DNA from: Xanthobacter aminoxidans
GTDB taxonomy: Bacteria > Pseudomonadota > Alphaproteobacteria > Rhizobiales > Xanthobacteraceae
Reading direction: 5' to 3'
DNA length: 64,000 bases
Assembly: GCF_023571765.1 (NCBI RefSeq)
Contig: NZ_JAMJXC010000009.1
Location: 1 to 64,000, forward strand
Part shown: piece by piece, positions 8,685-20,118 of the stretch
How the letters are laid out: every line of letters begins with the position of its first letter
Position numbering within the stretch: position 1 is the stretch's first letter
The notes under the pieces: generated by a model
Told to the model about the DNA's origin: nothing
Seen by the model: the letters and a program-made list of their open reading frames with translations, nothing else
Database searches by the model: none
Position numbers and translations under genes: made by a program

Positions 8685-9347
8685 CCGGGATGCCGGCCTA
8701 CGGCCTGTGGGGCCTCGTCATCCTCAACTCGGTGGTCTTTATCCTGTTCGCCGCGAGCTTCACCCGGCTCAGGACGCCGCGGGACTGGCGCACCCTCGGG
8801 GCGTTCTCGGCCTTCGTGGTCGCCCTGTTCACCGAGATGTATGGGTTTCCGCTGACCATCTACCTCTTGTCGGGATGGCTCGGCCGGCAGTTCCCCGGCG
8901 TCGATTTCTGGTCCCACGACGCCGGCCATCTGCTCGAGACCCTGTTCGGATGGCGTGTGAACCCGCATTTAGGGCCGTTCCACATCCTCAGCACCATTCT
9001 GATCTTCGGCGGCTTCTGGCTGCTCGCGGTGAGCTGGAATTTCCTCTACGCGGCGCAGCGCGATCATCGCCTCGCGACCGAAGGCCCCTACGCCCGGGTC
9101 CGGCATCCCCAATACGCCGCCTTCGTCGTCATCATGTTCGGCTTCCTGCTGCAGTGGCCGACGCTGGTCACGCTCGCCATGTTCCCGATCCTGGTCTGGG
9201 TCTACGTCCGGCTGGCGCGGCAGGAAGAAGTGGCTGCCCGCGCCGAGTTCGGGCCCCTGTGGGACGGTTACGCCCGTCGCGTTCCCGCCTTTCTCCCTCG
9301 TATCGCAATTTCATCCCCATACGCCCCTCGCTCCGGAGACGGTCCTC

Positions 9348-9355
<8 letters not shown>
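8681..9355 (+). CDS. Isoprenylcysteine carboxyl methyltransferase-like membrane protein
   Basis: This 224-residue protein has about five TM helices. It carries the ICMT/PEMT motif in [20 protein letters not shown] (about residues 128-147) and a C-terminal [18 protein letters not shown] element. Bacterial members are inner-membrane proteins with a predicted SAM-binding site. In copper operons they are recurrent neighbours of DUF2933 proteins and P-type ATPases, but their substrate is not known. The start overlaps the DUF2933 stop, and its end overlaps the ATPase start by 8 bases, so three genes are translationally coupled. Confidence 0.85.
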
Positions 9356-11726
<2,371 letters not shown>

Positions 11727-11778
11727 GGCGTTCTCGTTCTTGGACTGCAGAGACGGGTCCTGCTCCAGGGAGGGAACC

Positions 11779-11898
11779 ATGATGAATTTCGACGGAATGT
11801 TGGGCTCCGGCATGTGGGGGATGTGGCTGTTCGGCCTCCTGATCCTGGTCCTGGTCGTCCTCGGGATCGCAGCGCTCCTCAAGTATCTCGGTCGATGA
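11779..11898 (+). CDS. 39-residue single-TM peptide downstream of copA
   Basis: ATG 11779, preceded by AGGGAGGGA, opens MMNFDGMLGSGMWGMWLFGL, which continues into one hydrophobic helix and ends LLKYLGR. The Met/Trp-rich N-terminus plus one TM helix resembles the short membrane proteins, often with a SHOCT tail, that sit near copper ATPases. Here no SHOCT domain remains. It starts 52 bases after copA and just before a strong hairpin, so it is the last gene of the block. Function is unknown; binding of copper or of the ATPase is a guess. Confidence 0.65.
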   Translation: MMNFDGMLGSGMWGMWLFGLLILVLVVLGIAALLKYLGR

Positions 11899-11912
11899 GA
11901 GTGCGTCCCGAG

Positions 11913-11955
11913 GACAGAAGGGGTGGGCAGGCCAAGCCTGCCCACCCCTTCTGTC
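11913..11955 (+). terminator. 20-bp perfect hairpin ending the copper block
   Basis: Positions 11913-11932 and 11936-11955 are perfect inverted copies (20 bp, GC-rich, 3-base loop CAA), 14 bases after the stop of the 39-residue gene. The sequence after the stem has only a weak T content, so it may act as a strong stem terminator or a 3'-end stabiliser. Confidence 0.65.
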
Positions 11956-12001
11956 TGACAGGACCAGCATGCCTCCGGCGACGATAGTCGGCGGGACCGC
12001 C

Positions 12002-12160
12002 TCAGGACTTCCGGCTGAGATCGAAGGTGATCACGAGCGCGGATGCGAGGAGGGCGAAGACGGCGCCGGCGATGAACGTCGCCCGGGCGCCACTGATGTC
12101 CCACAGCAGCCCGGCGGCAAGGCTCGCCGCGAGCGTCGGGAGGCCGGTGGTAGGAACGCG
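12002..12160 (-). pseudogene. C-terminal fragment of an MFS transporter
   Basis: The minus strand encodes about 50 residues (LPTLAASLAAGLLWDISGAR, then ATFIAGAVFALLASALVITF and DLSRKS) ending at TGA 12002-12004. This is the last two TM segments of a major-facilitator transporter, with the typical LLWD.SGARATF loop. No start codon or N-terminal part is present, because the DUF2493 gene region begins immediately upstream. It is a deletion remnant. The fragment could in principle belong to the same kind of transporter as the broken one at 3.7-4.9 kb. Confidence 0.65.
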
Positions 12161-12203
12161 CGCTAACGATGGAATTCGGATCGCAGCGCCCCGGAAGGGC
12201 GGC

Positions 12204-13127
12204 TCATGCGCCGCCCGACCCTAACCGATAGACCGGGATGCCAAGCTTGCGGGCCTTGTTGGCGAGATTGTCCTGGATGCCGGTGCCTGGGAATACCATG
12301 ACCCCGATCGGCAGCACCGCGAGCATCTGGTCGTTGCGCTTGAAGGGCGCGGCGCGGCCGTGCCTGGTCCAGTCGGGTGCGAAGCCGATCTGCGGCACCT
12401 TGCGGTGGTCGGCCCAGCGAGCGGCGATCTTCTCGGCGCCCTTCGGCGACTTGCCGTGCATCAGCACCATGTCGGAGTGCTTGGCGTGGACCTTGTCGAG
12501 GGCGTCCCAGATGAGCCGGTGATCGTTGAAGTCCAGCCCGCCGGTGAAGGCGACCTTCGGTCCCGGCGGCAGAAGGACCTCCTGTTCGGCGTGCTTCTTC
12601 GCCATCAGGAAGTCGCGGCTGTCGATCATCGCCGCCGTCATGGCCTTGTGGTTGACCATCGACCCGGTGCGCGGACGCCACGGTGCGCCACTGTGCTGCT
12701 CGTAGTGCTCGGCGGCCTGATCGCGCATCAGCTCGAAGGCATCGCGGCGTTTAATCAGCGTCTGCCCTTCGGCGGTGAGGCGTTCCAGCTCGACGGATCT
12801 GACCTCGCTGCCATCCTGTTCCTGCTGCGAGCGGCGCTGGCCCTGTTCATTGTCGTCGAGGGCGCGTTCGATCCGGCCGATGGCGCGGTGGAAGAGGTTG
12901 ACCGTCGACCAGAGAAGATCGGCGAGGTCGGGCTCGAGGCGGGTGTCGCTGAACGTGGCGATCAGGGCGTCGAAGATGTCGGCGACGGCGCCGGCGAGAT
13001 GGTTGTCTTCGGGCAGGGGCCGGGGGTCGGGCTCGTCCGTAAAGGGCCGGTAGCCGTAGAGCTGGAGCTCGGTCAGGACCTGGTCGGTGGGGGAAGCGGC
13101 GTGGTGTATGTCGTCGTTCTCGCGCAT
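12204..13127 (-). CDS. DUF2493 (SLOG-superfamily) protein
   Basis: This is a 307-residue protein. The N-terminal ~150 residues are helical and acidic. The C-terminal part has the DUF2493 Rossmann-like core: KVAFTGGLDFNDHRLIWDAL, then VLMHGKSPKGAEKIAARWAD and QIGFAPDW, and finally MLAVLPIGVMVFPGTGIQDN. SLOG proteins bind nucleotide-like ligands, and this subtype is common on rhizobial plasmids and ICEs beside Toprim and DUF932 genes. The start was placed at ATG 13127 (MRENDDIHH); the in-frame region upstream is low-complexity. It belongs with the Toprim gene ~300 bases upstream. The biochemical function is unknown. Confidence 0.85.
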   Translation of the reverse strand: MRENDDIHHAASPTDQVLTELQLYGYRPFTDEPDPRPLPEDNHLAGAVADIFDALIATFSDTRLEPDLADLLWSTVNLFHRAIGRIERALDDNEQGQRRSQQEQDGSEVRSVELERLTAEGQTLIKRRDAFELMRDQAAEHYEQHSGAPWRPRTGSMVNHKAMTAAMIDSRDFLMAKKHAEQEVLLPPGPKVAFTGGLDFNDHRLIWDALDKVHAKHSDMVLMHGKSPKGAEKIAARWADHRKVPQIGFAPDWTRHGRAAPFKRNDQMLAVLPIGVMVFPGTGIQDNLANKARKLGIPVYRLGSGGA

Positions 13128-13425
13128 GGGAGGCTCCGTCGGTTGGACCGCGACCGTCGCGGCCTTCATGGCGCCGGAAGCCCACGGGCGGGACGGGCTG
13201 GCAGTCCGAGCAAAGCGAGGGCCTTGATGGCCAAGGCCGGCGATTTTGTTTCGCGATGGAACGGCGCGCAGCGCCGACGGAAAATCGTTGGCCGCCGCCA
13301 TTGCCGGGCCGGCCCGTTTGTGGGCTCGATCGCCCTCTGGAAGGCCGGGGCGAGGTCCTCTCCGGCGGTGGCCGCATCCGAGCGATGCCGGTTACGGCGG
13401 GCCGCCTCCCGCGTTCCTGTTCCGG

Positions 13426-14472
13426 CTATGCCGCGAGAGCCAGGAAGCGACCGACATCCTGTGGGGCGAGCTGGACACGCGTTTCTGCCCGCAGCGCATC
13501 CATGCCGAGCATACGGAGATCCTCGTTGAAGTCCCCGAGCCGAGGTGACAGCACGATCGTCTCGATCCCGGCCGTATTCGCTCGTTCAATGAGACTGTCC
13601 CGTGCCGCGTCGCCGGCCGGATCGTTGTCGCGTACGATGTAAAGCCGTCGTAGCGTGCCGGGGAACCGGATGGTGACGAGATGGGCCGCAGAGAGCGCGG
13701 CCGACATGGCCATCTCGGGCAGGACGCATCGCAGCGACAGCACGGTCTCGATGCCTTCGCCGGCCGCCATCACCTCGCCCAGCGCACCGAAGCGCAGGGC
13801 ATTGCCGAGCAGGTCGCCCATGGCCCGTCTCGGGGTGTCGATCGGCGCCCTGCCGAGAGTGGCCTCGCTGAAGCCGCGGGGATCGAGCCAGGTCCGATGC
13901 ACGCCGGTGAGGGTGCCGTCGAGATCGGTAACGGCGGCGATCATCGCCGGCCAGGTCTCGGTGGCCGAAGAGTCTTCGGGCCGATAGTAGCAGCAGGGGT
14001 GAAAGCGCAGGGAACCGGTTCCGTGCAGAAGCGTAATGCCGCGGTTCCGCAGATACGTCTCTACGAGCGTGCCCAAAATCGGCTGCGCCATGGCGAAGAG
14101 ACGCCGCGATGCCTCGGGTGATCTGCTTGGTATGGGAGCGACGGCCCGTTTCGGTGTGGTCGGCTCCGGATGCGGCAAGGCGAGGAAGCGCCGGGCCTCC
14201 TCGGCGACGTCCTTGAAATCGACGAGGCCGAGCGCCTCGCGGATGACATCGAGAAGGTCGCCATGCTCGCCCGTGGCGCCGTCGGTCCACTTGCCGGCCG
14301 GGCCTTTCGGAGTTTCCCGCAACCGGACGAACATGGAGCGGCCAGGTGCATTGCGCACGTCACCCACCTGCCAATAGCTCCCATGTTGTCGGCCATTGGA
14401 GAGATAGTGGCGGCACACCGCTTCCGCGCGCTCGGCGAGACGGCGCGCCAGATCATGGGGCGATTGCGCCAT
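13426..14472 (-). CDS. Toprim domain-containing plasmid protein
   Basis: This 348-residue protein starts at ATG 14472 with a strong GGAGG site. The N-terminal part (HYLSNGRQHGSYWQVGDV to GKWTDGATGEHGDLLDVIRE) is the primase-associated domain common in these mobile-element proteins. The C-terminal Toprim fold shows AAGEGIETVLSL, where Glu is the first acid, and LYIVRDNDPAGDAARDSL, the DxD pair. It probably acts on DNA or nucleotides during element replication or transfer, as a primase-like or single-strand DNA protein. It lies downstream of the ParB-like gene beyond a terminator, so it may have its own promoter. Confidence 0.85.
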   Translation of the reverse strand: MAQSPHDLARRLAERAEAVCRHYLSNGRQHGSYWQVGDVRNAPGRSMFVRLRETPKGPAGKWTDGATGEHGDLLDVIREALGLVDFKDVAEEARRFLALPHPEPTTPKRAVAPIPSRSPEASRRLFAMAQPILGTLVETYLRNRGITLLHGTGSLRFHPCCYYRPEDSSATETWPAMIAAVTDLDGTLTGVHRTWLDPRGFSEATLGRAPIDTPRRAMGDLLGNALRFGALGEVMAAGEGIETVLSLRCVLPEMAMSAALSAAHLVTIRFPGTLRRLYIVRDNDPAGDAARDSLIERANTAGIETIVLSPRLGDFNEDLRMLGMDALRAETRVQLAPQDVGRFLALAA

Positions 14473-14484
14473 GATGGACCTCCA

Positions 14485-14514
14485 TAAGAAAAGGCCCACC
14501 GTCGCCGGTGGGCC
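14485..14514 (-). terminator. Rho-independent terminator of the parB-like gene
   Basis: On the minus strand GGCCCACCG (complement of 14506-14514) pairs with CGGTGGGCC (complement of 14493-14501) across a 4-base loop. The run TTTTCTTAT follows. It lies 20 bases after the ParB-like stop and only ~12 bases before the Toprim start, so it sits in the Toprim leader as well. Confidence 0.75.
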
Positions 14515-14534
14515 AGTCGCGCAGGTCGCAGGCG

Positions 14535-16631
14535 CTATTCCGCGGCAGAGGGGACGGGAGCGTCCGAGGCTTCGTCAGTGTCCTCGAAGCCGTCACCTTC
14601 GACCACGGCCGTTTCGCCGTCGTTTTCCGCCGTTTCCTCGACGACGGCGTCCGGCGCCGTCGCCTCCCCGGTCTCGGGGCTTTTCATGCCGGCCGTGCGC
14701 AGCGGCTCGGGTAGCCACCCGGTGTCCGCGAGCAGGGTCTCCGCCTCGGTGGCCATGTCGCCCTTCTTGAGGGGGGCGATCCGCTCGGCGGCGCGCTGGC
14801 CCTTCGCCTCCGTGACCGCCTGGAGGATGCGGGCCTTGGTCACGCGGCCGAGGAATGTGTCCATCGTCGGTCGCCAGCCGGCCGCTGCCATGTCGAGGTC
14901 GACAGCCTGGGCCAGCCGGTCGGCATGGGCGAGCGCCCGGGGCCGGCGATTCCAGGCCTCCTGCACGGCATTGACCGAAAGGCTGACGACATGGGCGAAG
15001 AGGGCGGACCGACTATCGGCGTCCCAGCCTTCCAGGGCGTCCCACAGCTCTGCGGACTCCTTCGGCAAGGCCTTGGCCCAGCTTTCATGCCGCATCCGGA
15101 TCGCCTCGGCGGCGGCGCTGTCGTTCAGGCCCGGCGCCTGGGTGCCGAAGCTGACACTCTTGAGATCCAGCTCCAGGCAGCTGTCCGAGCCATAATGATA
15201 GAAGGCCTTGAGCGTCAAAGCGTGGAGCGCCGCGAGGAAGGCCACGTCCGGCTGCTCGCCGAGCGCCTGGCGCAGGCCGAGGGTGCGGTGGGCGGTGAGC
15301 TCCGTCATCAGCCGGTCCGAGATCGGCGACAGGCCGTCATCGTCCTCCGGTTCCGTCGCCTGGGCATCGGCGGACACGGTGTCGTCGGCGTCGTGGATCG
15401 CCGACACCGCGGCGACCTCGCCGATGTCCTCCGCGTCGGGGTCCGCCTCGACCGGCAGTTCGTCCTCCGGCCGGACGTAGCCGCGCTCGATCCGCAGGCG
15501 GCCCTCAGGACCGATGCTGACGAACGCACCGGCACGGGCGACCCCGGCAGGATCAAAGGCCAGCGGCCGCGCGTCCATCGCCTCCAGAGCCGCCTCAAGC
15601 TCGCCCAGGCGCGCGTCGACCTCGTCGGGCAGTTCGTCGGCGTCCTGATACGCCTCGGACAGGCGGTTGACCTCCGCCTGCACGGCATCGCGGGCGGCTT
15701 CCTCCTCCATCGACATGGGAACCGGATCGCCGCGCAGCTGGCGCAGGCCGAAGGTGTGGCCGTAGGCGAAGTCGGGGGCGACCTCGATCCACTTCCAGCC
15801 CTCGGCGGCGATGGCTTCCGCTTCCGCCTTCAGCTTGTCGGCCACCATCCGGTCCACGAGGGCCACATCCTGCAGCCAGCCGCCGTCGTCGCCCTGGAAC
15901 AGGTCGCGCAGCACCGTGCCGCCGGCCTCCACATAGGTGTCGACGCCGATAAACCGCGCCCGCTTGTCGCAGGCGCGCACGGCGCCTTCGGTCAGCATGC
16001 GTCGGATGACATGGGGCTGCTTGTCGTAGGCCTGCTGCAGCCGATCGAACACCTGCTCCTGGCGCTCATGATCGCCCGACACGGTGAAGGCCATGAGCTG
16101 GTCCAGCGACATGCCGTCCTCGGCATAGGTGTCGAGCAGCCTCTGTGAGACCGAGGCGAGCTTCAGCCGCTGCTTCACCACCGCCACCGACACGAAGAAG
16201 GCGGCGGCGATCTCCTCCTCGGACTGGCCCTTCTCGCGCAGGGCCAGGAAGGCACGGAACTGGTCGAGCGGGTGTAGCGGCGCGCGCTGGACGTTCTCGG
16301 CGAGCGAATCCTCCTCGGCGATACCGCCCTCCCGGATGACGCAGGGCACCGGCGCGGTCCTGGCCAGGCGCTTGCGCTTCACCAGGAGCTCCAGCGCCCG
16401 GTAGCGCCGGCCGCCGGCCGGGATCTCGAACAGGCCGGTCTCGACGCCGTCGGCATCCATGACGGCCCGGACGCTGAGGCCCTGCAGGAGGCCGCGCCGG
16501 GCAATGTCCTCGGCCAGTTCCTCGATGGAGACGCCGGCCTTCACGTGCCGGACGTTGGCTTGGCTGAGCATAAGCTTGTTGAAGGGGATGTCGCGCGAGG
16601 GCGACAGGGTGATCTTGGCGACATTAGCCAT
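14535..16631 (-). CDS. Large ParB/Spo0J-like protein of mobile-element type
   Basis: This is a 698-residue protein. The N-terminal ParB nuclease-like fold has LMLSQANVRHVKAGVSIEEL, IARRGLLQGLSVR, the PAGGRRYRAL box and EEDSLAENVQRAPLHPLDQF (about residues 20-135). A ParB-type helix-turn-helix follows (EEEIAAAFFVSVAVVKQRLK, about 150-170). The long C-terminal ~450 residues are acidic and lack a recognised domain. Proteins of this size with this N-terminus are typical of rhizobial plasmids and ICEs and differ from the ~300-residue chromosomal ParB. The role is presumably DNA binding in element maintenance. No parA is visible in the window. Its leader is shared with the DUF932 gene. Confidence 0.88.
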   Translation of the reverse strand: MANVAKITLSPSRDIPFNKLMLSQANVRHVKAGVSIEELAEDIARRGLLQGLSVRAVMDADGVETGLFEIPAGGRRYRALELLVKRKRLARTAPVPCVIREGGIAEEDSLAENVQRAPLHPLDQFRAFLALREKGQSEEEIAAAFFVSVAVVKQRLKLASVSQRLLDTYAEDGMSLDQLMAFTVSGDHERQEQVFDRLQQAYDKQPHVIRRMLTEGAVRACDKRARFIGVDTYVEAGGTVLRDLFQGDDGGWLQDVALVDRMVADKLKAEAEAIAAEGWKWIEVAPDFAYGHTFGLRQLRGDPVPMSMEEEAARDAVQAEVNRLSEAYQDADELPDEVDARLGELEAALEAMDARPLAFDPAGVARAGAFVSIGPEGRLRIERGYVRPEDELPVEADPDAEDIGEVAAVSAIHDADDTVSADAQATEPEDDDGLSPISDRLMTELTAHRTLGLRQALGEQPDVAFLAALHALTLKAFYHYGSDSCLELDLKSVSFGTQAPGLNDSAAAEAIRMRHESWAKALPKESAELWDALEGWDADSRSALFAHVVSLSVNAVQEAWNRRPRALAHADRLAQAVDLDMAAAGWRPTMDTFLGRVTKARILQAVTEAKGQRAAERIAPLKKGDMATEAETLLADTGWLPEPLRTAGMKSPETGEATAPDAVVEETAENDGETAVVEGDGFEDTDEASDAPVPSAAE

Positions 16632-16639
16632 CGAGATGG

Positions 16640-16690
16640 TCTCCGCGACGGACGGCCGAGAGCCTCTCTCTCAGCATCGCGTCCGTCACG
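16640..16690 (-). promoter_or_regulatory. Leader shared with the DUF932 gene, copy 1
   Basis: About 50 bases directly upstream of the parB-like start resemble the leader of the DUF932 gene (18008-18057) nearly base for base. Common blocks on the plus strand are TCTCC.CGACGG, CCTCTCTC.CAGC and CGTCACG, in the same order and at the same distance (~8-10 bases) from the start codons. The GGAGA ribosome site is part of it. Conservation beyond the ribosome site suggests a common operator or RNA control element. Confidence 0.6.
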
Positions 16691-16741
16691 AAGCGCAGCG
16701 CCGCCCTCTGCCTCTGAGGACGGCGCCGCAAACCCGGCAAT

Positions 16742-16801
16742 CCGGAAAGCCGGGACTACACGGGACCGGAGACACGGCAATCCGCATCTCCGGCTTTCCG
16801 G
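16742..16801 (-). terminator. Inverted repeat after the DUF932 gene
   Basis: CCGGAAAGCCGG (16742-16753) and CCGGCTTTCCGG (16790-16801) are perfect 12-base inverted copies just beyond the DUF932 stop. No T-run follows on the minus strand. It may be a terminator or mRNA-stabilising stem, or an operator. Confidence 0.4.
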
Positions 16802-16804
16802 GTT

Positions 16805-18001
16805 TCAGGCGGCCCGGTCGAGCAGCTTCTTCGCCCGCGCCTCCAGATCGAGCCGGGCGTCCTGGTGGGGCTTGTCCCGCGCGACGGCGGTGATGCCCTG
16901 CACGAAGTCGAAGACGCTCTCGGGTGGACGACCTTCCTCCATCAGCACCGTCTCGATGATCCTGGCCGTCTCGGCCTTGGAGAAGCCGCGCTTGCGCAGG
17001 AACGCGCTGCGATCCTCATCCGAGCGGGCCACGATCTTCTCCCGCGCCGCCTTGATGCCGTTGACGAAGGGGAGGGGGGAGGAATTGGCGAAGCGGGTCA
17101 GCGCCGGCGCCGCCTCATGGGCGAAGCGCGAGGCGGCGTATTTGGAGTGACGGATGGTGATCTCCTCGAAATCCTCGACGCCCCAGAGATTGCGGTTCTG
17201 GCACACGGCACGCAGATAGAAGCTCGCCATGCCCAGCGTCTTCGCCCCGACCTCGGAGTTCCAGCAATAGAAGCCGCGGAAATAGAGGTCGGGCGAGCCA
17301 TCCTCCAACCGGCCGGCCTCGATGGGATTGAGGTCGTCGACAAGGAACAGGAACACATCCCGATCCGAGGCGTAGAGGGTCGTCGTATCCTTGGTGATGT
17401 CGACCCGGGGATTGTAGATGCCGGTGGACCAGTCGAGCACGCCCGGTACCTTCCAGCGGGTGTCACCCGTGCCGTTGCCGGCGATGCGCTGCACGGCGGC
17501 AACCAACTCATGGTCGAAGATCCGGCCATAGTCGGGACCGGTGACGGCGCGCAGCTCGACCCGGCCGTCCTCGATCTCCAGCGTCTTCACCTGCTCGGCG
17601 CGATGAGAGGTCAGGCCATATTGCAGATTAATGCCGGCCAACGGTGCCGGGAGCTGGCGCAAATAGGCCGCCGGAGCGCCGACCAGGCTCGCGAGCTGGC
17701 TGAAGCTCCAATGTGTCGGCGCGACTGGCGCGTCCGAGCCGGGAAGCATCAGCGCTAGGCGCTCGGCATCGTCGCGCTTCGCCTCCACCTGGATCGCCGC
17801 GCTCTCCACCGTCCGCGTCCGGCTGCGCTCGGTCCGGCCGCGGACGGCTGCGAACAGGTCCGACAGGGACAGGTACCGCTCGTCGTCGGGCCGGGAGAAC
17901 CACTCCGAGGACACGCGGCCGATCCGCTCGCCGCGGCTCACATCCACCTTGTAGCCGCCAGCACCATCGCGCGCGGCGTCCAGAATCTCCACCTGGGTCA
18001 T
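16805..18001 (-). CDS. DUF932 domain-containing protein
   Basis: This is a 398-residue protein. DUF932 features are THWSFSQLASLVGAPAAYLR, YNPRVDITKDTTTLYASDRD, DVFLFLVDDLNPIEA, then YFRGFYCWNSEVGAKTLGMA and RAVCQNRNLWGV. It is typical of phage, plasmid and ICE genomes and is often called phage/plasmid-like protein TIGR03299. Its molecular role is unknown; it recurs next to ParB-like, Toprim and DUF2493 genes. ATG 18001 follows the conserved leader. It is the first gene of the minus-strand maintenance block and has its own hairpin after the stop. Confidence 0.88.
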   Translation of the reverse strand: MTQVEILDAARDGAGGYKVDVSRGERIGRVSSEWFSRPDDERYLSLSDLFAAVRGRTERSRTRTVESAAIQVEAKRDDAERLALMLPGSDAPVAPTHWSFSQLASLVGAPAAYLRQLPAPLAGINLQYGLTSHRAEQVKTLEIEDGRVELRAVTGPDYGRIFDHELVAAVQRIAGNGTGDTRWKVPGVLDWSTGIYNPRVDITKDTTTLYASDRDVFLFLVDDLNPIEAGRLEDGSPDLYFRGFYCWNSEVGAKTLGMASFYLRAVCQNRNLWGVEDFEEITIRHSKYAASRFAHEAAPALTRFANSSPLPFVNGIKAAREKIVARSDEDRSAFLRKRGFSKAETARIIETVLMEEGRPPESVFDFVQGITAVARDKPHQDARLDLEARAKKLLDRAA

Positions 18002-18007
18002 GGCTCG

Positions 18008-18057
18008 TCTCCACGACGGGCGCCGGGAACCTCTCTCCCAGCCCTCAACCCGTCACG
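18008..18057 (-). promoter_or_regulatory. Leader shared with the parB-like gene, copy 2
   Basis: This is the counterpart of 16640-16690. On the plus strand it reads TCTCCACGACGGGCGCCGGG, then AACCTCTCTCCCAGC, then CCTCAACCCGTCACG. Differences from copy 1 are mostly single transitions, with one short length change. Both copies end at a start codon. Confidence 0.6.
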
Positions 18058-18399
18058 GCCGAACCGGCCAACCTCTCACTCTCGACTCGTTGCAGGACAA
18101 CCCCACAGACGGGTCGCCGGAGACCCGGAGCGTGGTAGTAGGGAAGCCCTTCCCTCAGAGCCATAAATCCGAGCGGACGCAAAAGAGGGGCGATGGCCAT
18201 GCGGCTCGGCTCAGGACTGCGGGGATCTTTCCCCCTGGCGCGCTTACGGGCTGTGACCCGTTGCGGCCCTTTGGAACGCTTGCTTCGGGGGCACGAACTG
18301 AACCAGCGCGGCCTTAGCCGTTACGCACCGTCATGGCGGTGCGCAGCATCTTTGCTGGAGATGGTGCCGGGCTGCTCCCGACTTCCGAAAACTCTCCGC

Positions 18400-18428
18400 T
18401 TGCTCTTGGTAGTAAGCTTGCCTACCAT
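18400..18428 (+). promoter_or_regulatory. Predicted parDE promoter with internal operator palindrome
   Basis: TTGCTC (18400-18405) and TACCAT (18423-18428) are spaced by 17 bases as -35/-10 boxes. An inverted repeat TGGTAG (18407-18412) / CTACCA (18422-18427) fills the space between them. The antitoxin ATG is 22 bases further. This is the arrangement expected for autorepression by a ribbon-helix-helix antitoxin. Confidence 0.55.
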
Positions 18429-18450
18429 TGGACAAAAGGAGAACGATGTC

Positions 18451-18732
18451 ATGGCCAATGTTGAGAAGGTGAGTGTCGCCCTCACCCCTGAAATGGCGGC
18501 GATGATGCGTGAGGTGGTCGAGACCGGCGAGTATGCGTCGGCGAGCGAGGTCATGCGGGAGGCCCTGCGCGACTGGAAGCACCGGAGGACGCTGCGTGCC
18601 AGGGCCGTCGAAGAGCTGGGGCGGTTATGGGATGCCGGCATGAGCAGCGGCCCCGCTGTTGATGGTGAGGAAGCATTCGCCCGGATCAGGCAGAAGCTCG
18701 ATGCCAAGATTGCTGGGCGTGGGGAAGAATGA
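18451..18732 (+). CDS. parD: ParD-type antitoxin (ribbon-helix-helix)
   Basis: This is a 93-residue protein. The N-terminal ribbon-helix-helix has KVSVALTPEMAAMMREVVE and the ASASEVMREALRDW signature of ParD/CopG antitoxins. The C-terminal tail (GPAVDGEEAFARIRQKLDAK) would wrap the toxin. The ribosome site AAAAGGAGA precedes ATG 18451. The stop overlaps the ParE start (ATGA). It neutralises ParE and probably represses its own promoter through the palindrome at 18407-18427. Such pairs stabilise plasmids and integrated elements, which fits the location in the maintenance module. Confidence 0.9.
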   Translation: MANVEKVSVALTPEMAAMMREVVETGEYASASEVMREALRDWKHRRTLRARAVEELGRLWDAGMSSGPAVDGEEAFARIRQKLDAKIAGRGEE

Positions 18733-19013
18733 GCTACCAGCTTCGACCACAGGCCGAGGCGGACATCGAAGCCATCGCCCTTTACATTGCCGAGGACAAT
18801 CCTTCAGCGGCCAGACACTGGTACGAAGATATTTACCGCCGTTGCCAGCGGATCGGGGAGATGCCAGGCATCGGCGTTGCGAGGCCGGAGGTACGGCCTG
18901 AGCTGAGAAGCCTCCCAGCCGGCAACTACCTGATTTTGTACCGCCAGATCGACGAGGGGGCGGAGATCGTCCGTGTCGTGCACGGCGCACGACAATGGGA
19001 AGATCTGCTCTAG
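18729..19013 (+). CDS. parE: ParE-type toxin (RelE/ParE superfamily)
   Basis: This is a 94-residue protein with QLRPQAEADIEAIALYIAED, a middle RRCQRIGEMPGIGVARPEV, and the strands LPAGNYLILYRQIDEGAEIV and RVVHGARQWEDLL. Length and motif order match ParE toxins; characterised members poison DNA gyrase. Translation is coupled to the antitoxin by a 4-base overlap. The gene looks intact. Confidence 0.9.
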   Translation: MSYQLRPQAEADIEAIALYIAEDNPSAARHWYEDIYRRCQRIGEMPGIGVARPEVRPELRSLPAGNYLILYRQIDEGAEIVRVVHGARQWEDLL

Positions 19014-19188
19014 ATCTCCCCCGCGGATGGCTGTCAAGCTGGGCTGGAGATGACCCATCGCTTCCGTTCGGAAGGTCCGCAGGTGGGCGACGAACTCGCG
19101 GTCGCGGGGACTACGGCTGTCCAGACACACTGTTCTCTGCCTCTGCCGCTTCGCAAACAAGACGGCCCTCACCGGAGGGATACGGCGC

Positions 19189-19770
<582 letters not shown>

Positions 19771-19797
19771 GGGCCGCGGACGTTCTTAGGAGCGAAC

Positions 19798-20031
19798 TTA
19801 AGGTCGGTTGCCTGATTTCGACTTGGCGGGTGTTTGAGGCATCGGAGTCGTCCCACGCGGGCCGACGTACCCACGACACTGAAGGAACGGCACGTTCTCG
19901 TGCTGGACGTCGCGGAATTCGTGACGCTCTTTCTCCCTCTGCGAGAGCCGCGATGAATAAGGATCTGACAAGGCCGGTGTAACCGAAAGAGCGGTCAGCA
20001 TTCCCGCCAGGAAAAGATGCTTGATTGCCAT
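19798..20031 (-). CDS. Small secreted hypothetical protein
   Basis: This 77-residue protein starts MAIKHLFLAGMLTALSVTPA. It has a clear signal peptide cut near ALS|DP, followed by a charged stretch (SQREKERHEFRDVQHENV) and a Pro-rich end with one Cys. GGAAG precedes ATG 20031. It lies downstream of the CusF-like gene on the same strand, behind a hairpin. I do not recognise the family. The exported nature and location suggest a role in the copper block, without proof. Confidence 0.5.
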   Translation of the reverse strand: MAIKHLFLAGMLTALSVTPALSDPYSSRLSQREKERHEFRDVQHENVPFLQCRGYVGPRGTTPMPQTPAKSKSGNRP

Positions 20032-20118
20032 TGTTAGTCTTCCTTCGCCGTTGCGATCCCCTCGGATAAGCGGCATGGAATGATCCGATGCCTCCGATCC
20101 GCCGGATCGATTGCCGTT

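Larger units (their letters stand above)
18002..18450. other. 449-base intergenic region between DUF932 and parDE
   Basis: It holds the DUF932 leader at its left end and the parDE promoter/operator at its right end (18400-18428). The middle has no supported gene. Confidence 0.5.
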
